Assembly: GCA_963971305.1 (NCBI GenBank)
Contig: OZ020305.1
Location: 2,823,001 to 2,887,000, forward strand
Source: Arcuatula senhousia
Taxonomy: Eukaryota; Mollusca; Bivalvia; Mytilida; Mytilidae
Direction: 5' to 3'
DNA: 64,000 nucleotides
Below are positions 56,082-64,000 of the stretch, in pieces. A program made the position numbers and the translations under genes. Numbering within the stretch: the first letter of the stretch is position 1; every line of letters begins with the position of its first letter. The notes under the pieces are model-generated. The model did no database searches. It was not told where the DNA came from and saw only the letters and a program-made list of their open reading frames with translations.

Positions 56082-59000
56082 CTGAAATCAATAATACATG
56101 ATAATAAAATAACGAAATATTATAATAAGCCCAGACAATCCTCCTAGTCTTAAATGAGACTAACAATTTTTTCATTAAGATAAAAGTGAACAATCCCTTA
56201 GTGGAACATTCTAGATAAAATAAGGGGTAAAATCACATTGAAAAACTTATAATCCACCCAAAATATAGCAGTCAGAACAAATATTTAAATACTGAGATCT
56301 TTAAAATCAAAAGAGAATCTAATAATTGATTCACTCGAAGTTATTAGATCACTTTATACAGCATGGTGGTTCCTTTAGGAAGAAAAATACGAATGAAATG
56401 TTTTTGTATTTTGCTTTCATATATATGCAAAAACAATTGGAGATAGAAAAAAGCTAATTAGACTCAATAAAAAATACAAAGTGTCCATTGTTTCAAAGTT
56501 GAAAAATGACATATTTTAGGGGTTATGGCCTTGATAAGGTCAATTACCCTGTTTTGGCATAAAGGTTAAGAATGGCAAATATTAATGCATAAAGGGAAAA
56601 TGTTTTGCTTAATGAAATGTCCAGCTGATAAAGCTTTTCTAAAGTGTCCATTGGATCGAAGTTTTTAAGGATTATTTTAGGATTAAAATGAGTTATTCTT
56701 ACAATTGAATACTAGAAATCACAGAGACATTACCAAAACAGAAAGAAAAATCCCAGAGTCCTATCATTTAAAGAGGAATTCTACGTGAGTGTGTCCATAA
56801 AACCCCCAAAAAGATGTTAAACACAAAAGTATTTTCACACCAACCAAATATCAATTATAAGAAACATTGCTAGCTATAAGCTGGTTTACTAAATGACAGG
56901 CTGAAAAGCATATTATTCGACTATCTGATGGCTAAGGTTGCAAAACTTACCCAATATCAGAGATGATGGCATCACCTGCTGTATTAGCTGTATATAATTG
57001 ACCCCATGGGGATGTGGTAGAACCTTCCCTGTGGACCATTTGATGTCTCAGCTGGTTGTCGAGCTCAGCATACAAGTGAATGTGGCCAGTTCTTGTTCCA
57101 ACGGCTATAAGGTTGGTATTAGTTGTGGTGTATCTACCAACAGCTACTGAAGTCGGTTCCGTGCCCTAAAAATATATCAATGAATGTGGTACAATACAGA
57201 GAACTGATATAAATAGTTCTAAATGAAGGTTCTTGTATCTTGAGATGAATTTATGGCGATGGGAACCATGAGATTTCATACATAAAAACATCATTTTTGT
57301 TTCATTTCCCACCAGTGTCATATTGAAAGGGTATTTCAGCTTAAGGATTTAATTTGTCTCCATCATGGTCACCAGTATATCATTTTCCAAGCCATCAAAC
57401 AATTAACTTCATAGGCCCTGTCCGACTCGGGTTTTCTTATTTGCGCTGTTAAAATGTATAAATTACATGTAATTACAATGTGATTTTTGGGAAAGAAGCA
57501 AAGGTGTACCAAAAGGGTTATTAAACATCATTATACCGAAGAGACAGACAAAATCGGTAGACAAAAAAATCAAAACGAAACAAACAACACAACAACAACA
57601 AAACACACAAAAAAACACATACAAGGACATAACAACTAAACTGCATTTAGCAACTTGAACTCAATTCAAACCGAGAGCAAACTCAGGTGCTCTGGAAGAG
57701 TAAGCAGTTCCTGCTTGCTTTAGCAAATCCGTAACGTTGCCAAAGATCGATATAGTGTTGGTCAAATCCGGAAAGGATGACATTACAAAACTCTTTGTCA
57801 ACCCAACATCTGTGCTCATCTGGGAGATAAAAATCCCGTTTTTGTCTACAAGCACATGATGTCTTCCGTAAAATATCTTGAATGATGACAACCTGTGAGC
57901 AACGTACGCTTTTGTTAACAATTTACTTGTCAGCGGTGTAGCTCTATCACAGAAGTTGTTATACTCGCCAAATGATCTGGAGTAATGAATCAATTGTGAT
58001 ACGTTAACTCCATATAATATGCTAAAGTTGACGGAATGTTGTTACACAGAAAGGGGAAGTTGACTATTGGAATCACGTTTGTCATAGAGCTTTGTACAAT
58101 GTCATCCTAGTGTGTTAATTTCGAGAAATAAATCCAAATATAAGGCGGACATCTTAGAATCTGTAATGCCCTTTTTTAAATTTACTTTGGACATATGATT
58201 TGTAAATAGTCACCAAAATCGAGGATTGTTTAGTGTAAGGACGATTACGAAATGTAAGATTGAAGGATGAAGCAAGTCTGCAGTCCTTTTTGTCTAGAAG
58301 TGATTGTAAGAAGTCTGCTTCAAACATGTATGAACTAAGACACAAATCGGCTAGCAACGGTGCACAATTTGTGCCTATTGAAAAACCTATTGTCTGCTGA
58401 AAAACACGTCCAATGTATGACAGTATTCGCGATCGATTTAGATTTTTTGTAACTTGTTCATAACCCCGCACTTGTGAAATTCATTTTCGCCATTATCAAA
58501 AAATCAACACAAGCTGATTCTAGGGGTCGTCCTCAACGTGCAATGAGGTGTGCTAGTCCCACGTTGAGGGCCTCCCTGTAACCTTAGGATGAAGAACAAA
58601 ACTAAGAGTGCCATTTTTTTGTTTTGTTTTGTTTGATTTCCTAACATATGCATCATGTTTATGATGTGATTTTGTGGCATGCACATACTCATTATCGCTT
58701 CACTTTTTTAAACATTTATTATGGATATATTAATTGAAGCAGTACAATAATTCTATGTTTACCTTATTGCTCATTTATATTCATATCGGGCAAATTCGTG
58801 ACATATACCATTCACCATCAAATACATTTCACATGTTTATATAAAATATGTTTCCAGTTACGTTCTATACCTCTTGCAGACCAATTGCTTTGTGAAATCG
58901 CTAAGAACATTGATAATTTCATAAAGTACTACAAAAAGACAAAACCATGCATACCATATCGTTCGATCTCTGATCGGCTTCTGCAACTGGTGAAACTGTT

Positions 59001-62000
59001 CCATTAGTTGCATCACCATTGAATGTTGACGGGTATGCAGCGACTTCCGTTCTTTCTAATTCGTCACCAGTATCTGAGTACAACGACATTGTTGACATAG
59101 ACCACATAGAAACACTACGTCCACCATACCCGGTAACATGTGTAATCAGTCGTACAATTTGATCAGCTGCATCTGTATATCTTATATGCCAGCGTCCTAT
59201 TTTTTTAGATGCAAAAATAAATTCATTGTTAATACCTCTATAAAGAAAATATAAAATATACTCGACGCCCATTATTGACAGAAACAAGTGCCTGTGAAAA
59301 TATGTCATGGATGTAAAGCAAGCGGTAAAAAAAATCGGAAAACTTCAAATTTATCGTATAGCAGTATGTTTTTTTTCCCATAGAAATTAATGGTATATTA
59401 GCGTGCATTATACATGTATATAGATTATCACATAGGGTTTTCCATTTCAAATCCCATATCATTCGGCGACTCCCATATTAGGTCGAGGCTGACTGACGCC
59501 TCGACTTAATATTGGAGTCGCGGAATGATATGGGACCTGATATGGAAAACCCTGTGTTAAATCTCTTTATCACATCCTTTTCAACACAAGACCCTAAAAT
59601 GCTCTATTAAACCTACTCTATATATAAAACAAAGAAAACATGATATAAAAATATTCTATTTTCTACAATTACTATTATTGTTTTATTGTCATATAAAATA
59701 TTATAATCAGTAAATCTGAACATGATATTATGTTTGTTAAAACTTTAAGGGAGGAGCCAATGAAGTAACACGAGCACGGGAGGTATGATATGGCCCATGA
59801 TAAAGCTATATCAAGTCCTCTCGTGAGCGAATATGGCCATATCAGGACTTTGGTCAAATATGGCTTGGACACTTCCGGCTGTTTAATCCGGGCAAATTCT
59901 CGCATTTAAACGTTATTTGTGTGATAAATTTTCATATTGCAAACATGACTTCAAAGTGTGTTACGTCATTAACGATATAACCCACTTTTAAGCAAACTGT
60001 ATCATAACACAAACATACGTGCATATACGATACAAGACAGCAACGACAAACAAACAAATAAACCTTAACAATATCCAACTAAACAACATAACCAAACAAA
60101 AACGAAGACGCATTTAGCAAAACACGTTTCAAATGGTCAAGACATTAATATACGATACAAATTATTAAAAACTTATTCACACAAAGGGACATATGTAAAG
60201 CATACTCATGTTTCTCACTAACCACATTTATTATTAAGCCTTAATTTAGGGGACTTCGTTATGTTCTAGTCAGCTATACCCTAAGTATCAAGACAACGCT
60301 TTTCAGTAACTCTTTGGCAACTTTTAGTGTATGTTCGAGAAAAATGTCCACCTAAAACAATGCCATATGTTGAAAAGAACGTACATGCAGATATGGAATA
60401 ACAAAAGTTGATCAGTATGTTAATCATTAATTGATCGATCATGATTAGTTTACAATAAAGCTTCAGAGACCCATGACTTACCAAGCCTGTTCATGTCTCT
60501 CACATCGGTTTTTAATTGAGCAGTCCATGAACTTTCGTCAAATTCAAAATCTACAAAACAGAAATTCATGCTCATTTTTTCTTTATACAGAAATAAGAAA
60601 ATATAAAGTTCAACGTTTAATATGTGTTTACATGTACAAAATGTATGCTTTGCGTTTTAAGATTTTTGAAAAATCAAAATTAGTCATGATAATATAAATA
60701 CATATGGTTATTAGAAAAAATTCAAAGAAATAACGCTTTTCCAGACATATTCGCAAGAAAATGATCGTAAACTACCGATTTTGAGATTATTTTGAGGTAA
60801 CTTGTGAGGGCCATATTACCGTTAGCTACTGTTGATGCCATTCTAGATTCGTCAAATCCCGTGTTAGCATTGAGCTGTTCTTTTGTGTATCGTTTAATGA
60901 CTCCTTGGTCTGCCGTCAGTAGGTATTCCTGGCCGTTTGTTAATGTGATTGTTTCTAAGTCAGTAACTTGGTACATGGAAGACGCATGGAATCTGTGGAG
61001 ATTTCCACCTACAAGAAGAATAAAACCAGGCAAGTTAAATTTGTATATAGATATGTTCAAATGACACCATGTCTACCCTACAACATGTCCATTTTTCTGA
61101 ATAATTTATGTGCTTGTTATAAATTTTATGATTTTTGTTTTTTCAAGCATATGCGTATATATAGTTTTTTCAACAATTCATGATCAATTCATGGAAAAGG
61201 GTCCTAAACCTGAAGCTAAACCGGACAGACAAATATTATGAACTTGGACATTAAATGATTCCTTAATTTTGTAGGTTATAACAACAAAAGTAATTATCGT
61301 TCATTGTTTTATTTAGCGTTTACCGGTCTGTCATACTGTGATCACATCTTTTTCATATAGTGTCTTACAACCATGTTGTGTTTTACGCTTCCAACGTACA
61401 CTGAGATTACAATGGAAAAGGGAGCTTTGGTGCCCTAAACCTGGTTTAAACCCACGTTTTCATTCGGAATGCTTATACCACTCCAGGACTATCGTGATTT
61501 TCAATTTCTTTCGTATGTGTTCTCCTTGATTTTCTGTTCTAATTTTGTGATTATACTTGTACTATTATTTCCTAACTTAGGGAGAGATAATATTAAGACA
61601 AAAGATCTAGACAAAAAGCTGTGTCTAAAGTATCACACAAAATTAATGGTTGTTATGAGATAACATATGGCAAACACAAAACGGTAATTCAATGCTGCAG
61701 ATTATTCATTTTTCATTTTCAATCAACGTGTCAAGAAATTTACTAGCTCTACATAAGCTTACCTTTAAATTTATCTTAAATTATACTATAGTTAGTACTA
61801 TTCTCTCTGTGTTTTCCTTATACGGTCAATTGTGTTTTTCCTGATTATTTTAACTCTTACCTCCATCTACGCCACTACAGTCAATCTGTCTCACGGAAAC
61901 TCTTACCACCATCTACGTCACTACAGTCCATCTGTCTCACTGAAACTCTTACCTCAATCTACGTCACTGCAGTCCATCTGTCTCACGTAAACTCTTACCT

Positions 62001-64000
62001 CCATCAACATCACTGCAGTCCATCTGTCTCAATGTCCAGTTCTTTTCTCCAAGACCAAAAATCTCCTGCACGTTGTAAGCATTGATGTCTATTCTTGCAA
62101 CTGCATTGTTTTCCTACAATAAGATGTTTTCGAAATGAGAGACGTGTGGCTAAGAAAAAGCCACATTTTGGTTACATTTCACATTTAAATACCTTTGTAA
62201 ACTTTGTTTTTTGTTTGATTTTTTTGTTGAAATCTTTTGTTGTACAGATATGTAAGGACAATATTTATAGCATTGTGAAGTGTTAAACTCGTTGTTGAAG
62301 TCTGTTTTGGTTGAACGTCACGTAACATTTTTAACTGCTATAGAAATAGTATAATTTTTTGTTCTGTTTAATACGTCAGTTTTAATTCAACAAGATCTAG
62401 TTGAAAACTAAGTGACACCTATAATGCAGAAAGATGGGGATATTCGCTGTCACTAACATACTCACGGGCATTGAAACAAAGGCGAATCTTTGGTCTCTGC
62501 TAATAGTAACATCTTCTGGCTCCAAATCCTGCCACATTTCGTTGACTATGTTTCCTCCATTGTGGTTACCTCGGTACACCCATCTGACTCCCTTGTTTAA
62601 GTATTCGCCTTCTCTGTACAAATAGATTGTTTACTGATTGAATAATATCATTGAAAAAGGGTGTTAAATTGATAAAGGCAATTATGTAATCATAACATGA
62701 ATCGACGATTAAACCATATTCATAAATGACAATAACTATTACTTGGACATACCTGCAATGTTAGGACAACCTCCCATTTAAAGAAAACTATAGGATGAAA
62801 GATTAAAGAAGAAAGAAAAAAAGTGACCAATGGGTAGCCCGAACACTGTGATGTATTGAAACTTGTCTATCTTTTTAAGTGTTTTATTGGCATATGGCTA
62901 AAACAAAGGTGACAACAAAACAATGATCAATCTCGTATATCTAAGAACAAAAGACAAATCCATGCAGATATACCAGAGAAATTGAAGATTGCAATAGTCC
63001 TGGATTTGTTATACAAGGCTTTTCGGACAAAAACTCCCTCTTCAAACTACACCAATCATCGATACAAGCAGAAAATTTTATATCTTTAGAAACAGCAAAA
63101 TCTTGTCATACTCATATAATTACCTTCCGTCTATAAGGAACCGGAAGTTGATGGTTACGAATGCTGGGTATCCCTGGTCATTTCTTAACATGACGGTTAC
63201 ACTGCCATCAGGATCTGTGAATCTGTTTGCTGTAGGGTCGAGGTCACCTCTGCCTTCGTTTGCTATAACCAGTTTCTGACAATCGTCAGTGAATGCCAAA
63301 CCTTTTGGATCGACGCCAACTGAAACCAAATATTACCATATAATTTTACCAAAAAGAAAGAATTTTTAACGTTTGATTTTGATTTTTATGGTATATGTTA
63401 TTAACAAGCATGATACATTCTGTTCTTATCACGTATTAAAATGATTAATTTTACAACACTTTTGCTAAAACGAAATTGTGATGTTTAATTTTCCCTGAAA
63501 ATTTGCAAAAAATGTGTTTTAGTCAAATGAATGCGACTGCAAAATCTAAAGATAATCAAACCATAGGTTTCTTGAGAAAATTTTCATTGATAATAAAGGA
63601 GTTTCAACATTTTATATTTTGATAATTGGGCAGCTTGATTTCTTTAAATAAATGTGCCTGATTAAAACGTTCAAGTGATATTTAAGAGTTATTTCCCCTA
63701 GGTGTTCTACATCCCTTTAATTTATCAACGGATTGCTATTTTTAGTAACACTGCCTTTATATCTTAGCTAGTACCTGGTTCTCTTCCTAGTCTTAACAAG
63801 CTGGAATCTCCACGTTTGAAAGGTCTAAAGATCTCAATGTGTCCTTCCTTGGTCGGTATTGGTGATTCAAGACTTACTGCAACGGTATCAGGACATACCG
63901 CCACGTCATTAGCGCGGCCATTTTCAGAAGCACTAAACTGGTGAGTGTATAATATTCGAGGATTACTTGGGATACCCATATCCACCATGTGTAAAAGTCG
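55970..64000 (-). CDS. MSP130: MSP130-like protein, nine 3' exons (64000-63775, 63319-63124, 62613-62466, 62113-61999, 61008-60820, 60550-60482, 59235-58955, 57165-56951, 56081-55970), 5' part outside
   Basis: All eight junctions are GT-AG and phase-consistent. Landmarks of the family in order: GIPSNPRILYTHQFSASENG, ANDVAVCPDTVAVSLES, GHIEIFRPF, LVIANEGRGDLDP, DPDGSVTVM, GVRWVYRGNHNGGNI, DLEPEDVTIS, ENNAVARIDINAY, LTADQGVIKRY, VTGYGGRSVSMWS and TEPTSVAVGR. MSP130 was first found on skeleton-forming mesenchyme of sea urchins and occurs in molluscs. The fold is a beta-propeller (bacterial relatives: choice-of-anchor I proteins). A role in shell or calcium handling is likely. The protein ends in EVDEVITKK with no hydrophobic GPI-type tail, so this paralogue is probably secreted. 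The introns hold RT and MITE remains. Confidence 0.92.
56082..56950. other. MSP130-like last intron
   Basis: AT-rich intron. About 56450-56700 faintly resembles the 155-bp Helentron-like unit (GGGGTTATGGCC, AAAGTGTCCATTG); otherwise nothing seen. Confidence 0.4.
56951..57165 (-). CDS. MSP130: MSP130-like exon
   Basis: The acceptor is TATTTTTAG and the donor ATTGG before GTAAGT, phase 2. It encodes TEPTSVAVGRYTTTN, NLIAVGTRTGHIHLY and SPWGQLYTA. Confidence 0.88.
57661..58471 (-). pseudogene. RT remnant in an MSP130-like intron
   Basis: Fragments on the minus strand are QQTIGFSIGTNCAPLLADLC, FEADFLQSLLDKKDCRLASS and NLTFRN at 58400-58250, a PYTKQSSI stretch, then QLIHYSRSFGEYNNFCDRA and LLKQAGTAYSSRAPEF at 57990-57680. 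There are many frame breaks. The C-terminal tail shows how the RT frame runs into the second tail type. Confidence 0.72.
58955..59235 (-). CDS. MSP130: MSP130-like exon
   Basis: The acceptor TTTATAGAG is used at the second AG, as set by phase. The donor is GATATG before GTATGC, phase 0. It encodes GINNEFIFASKKIGRW, HVTGYGGRSVSMW and SDTGDELE. Confidence 0.88.
59429..59557. repeat. 129-bp palindromic MITE-like insertion
   Basis: Arms begin ACATAGGGTTTTCCAT and end with GGTCGAGGC / GCCTCGACT around an 8-nt loop. Shared internal words include CCCATATCATTC and GCGACTCC. It lies in an intron of the MSP130-like gene. Confidence 0.72.
60482..60550 (-). CDS. MSP130: MSP130-like small exon
   Basis: 69 nt, acceptor GTTTTGTAG, donor CTTG before GTAAGT. 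It encodes FEFDESSWTAQLKTDVRDM. Phases on both sides require it. Confidence 0.82.
60820..61008 (-). CDS. MSP130: MSP130-like exon
   Basis: The acceptor is TTCTTCTTGTAG and the donor AACG before GTAATA, phase 1. It encodes GGNLHRFHASSMYQVTD and QEYLLTADQGVIKRY. Confidence 0.88.
61320..61580 (+). mobile_element. RT-family 3' tail fragment in an MSP130-like intron
   Basis: TTTACCGGTCTGTCATACTG, TTACAACCATGTTGTGTTT and ACCTGGTTTAAACCCACG match the tail at 15030-15330 with about 20-25 percent divergence. Confidence 0.6.
61853..62036 (-). repeat. 46-bp tandem repeat of an MSP130-like splice donor
   Basis: Four units start at 61853, 61899, 61945 and 61991 on the plus strand. On the gene strand each is TGAGACAGATGGACTG, TAGTGACGTAGATGG-type sequence, then GTAAGAGTTT. 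The 61991 unit is the real exon end; the other three lie in the intron and keep the donor GTAAGAG. Confidence 0.92.
61999..62113 (-). CDS. MSP130: MSP130-like exon with tandemly repeated donor
   Basis: The acceptor is TTATTGTAG and the donor TGGAG before GTAAGAG, phase 1. It encodes ENNAVARIDINAYNV and ends DCSDVDG. Its last 33 nt and donor recur three more times downstream (61853-61998). Confidence 0.9.
62466..62613 (-). CDS. MSP130: MSP130-like exon
   Basis: The acceptor is TATTTGTACAG and the donor TGCCC before GTGAGT, phase 0. It encodes GVRWVYRG and DLEPEDVTISRDQ. Confidence 0.9.
63124..63319 (-). CDS. MSP130: MSP130-like exon
   Basis: The acceptor is TTGGTTTCAG and the donor GGAAG before GTAATT, phase 2. 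It encodes GVDPKGLAFTDD, ANEGRGDLDP and DPDGSVTV. Confidence 0.9.
63775..64000 (-). CDS. MSP130: MSP130-like exon (5'-most visible, incomplete)
   Basis: Continues beyond the window. The donor is ACCAG before GTACTAG, phase 1. It contains GIPSNPRILYTHQF and ANDVAVCPD. Confidence 0.9.

Noticed and set aside
59238..59462. 74-codon open frame in an MSP130-like intron
   Set aside because: Overlaps the palindromic insertion and the intron pyrimidine tract.

Overview
The window is animal nuclear DNA, most likely from a bivalve mollusc, possibly a mussel-type species. Evidence for this is spliced genes with GT-AG introns, AT-rich introns full of mobile-element debris, an MSP130-type biomineralisation gene, a small secreted C-type lectin, Penelope-like reverse transcriptase remains, and Helentron-like elements with internal tandem repeats of the kind known from bivalves. 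The species is inferred, not proven.

Region 1 (1-15330): a 13,121-bp mobile element (223-13343), flanked by a 6-bp duplication ATGGTC (217-222 and 13344-13349), sits inside an older reverse transcriptase (RT) gene whose reading frame resumes on the far side. The element is a near-perfect giant palindrome. Two outward-facing copies of a zinc-finger / family B DNA polymerase gene lie one in each arm. A single zinc-finger basic-protein gene, a 130-bp tandem repeat and a small inner hairpin sit near the centre. Subterminal TTAGGG-like tracts point outward, as on chromosome ends. The 6-bp duplication, AG/CT termini and polymerase are Polinton/Maverick traits, but no integrase, protease, ATPase or capsid gene is present. 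One polymerase copy is open; the other carries a changed catalytic residue and an early stop.

Region 2 (15331-24490): repeat debris with further RT fragments and tails, a broken YqaJ-type nuclease gene (about 19826-21500, minus), and a degenerate hammerhead-ribozyme-like motif.

Region 3 (24491-28639, minus): a complete four-exon secreted C-type lectin gene of 161 codons, reconstructed from exons with matching phases. A 1.1-kb foldback element made of two palindromic words lies in its first intron.

Region 4 (34580-52088, plus): a seven-exon gene for an RGS9BP/RGS7BP-family protein (R7-RGS membrane anchor) ending in a C-terminal transmembrane tail, 276 codons. Its introns contain Helentron-like insertions, a MITE-like element and two large minisatellites.

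Region 5 (52089-64000, minus): RT remains split by a Helentron-like insertion, then nine exons of an MSP130-like gene whose 5' part runs off the window.

The most striking pattern is shared by all three host genes. Four minisatellites (periods 47, 41, 55 and 46 bp) each begin exactly at an exon-intron junction and repeat the exon edge plus its splice site into the intron: three donor arrays and one acceptor array. These make tandem fields of decoy or alternative splice sites. This and the palindromic polymerase element are the two observations most worth following up.
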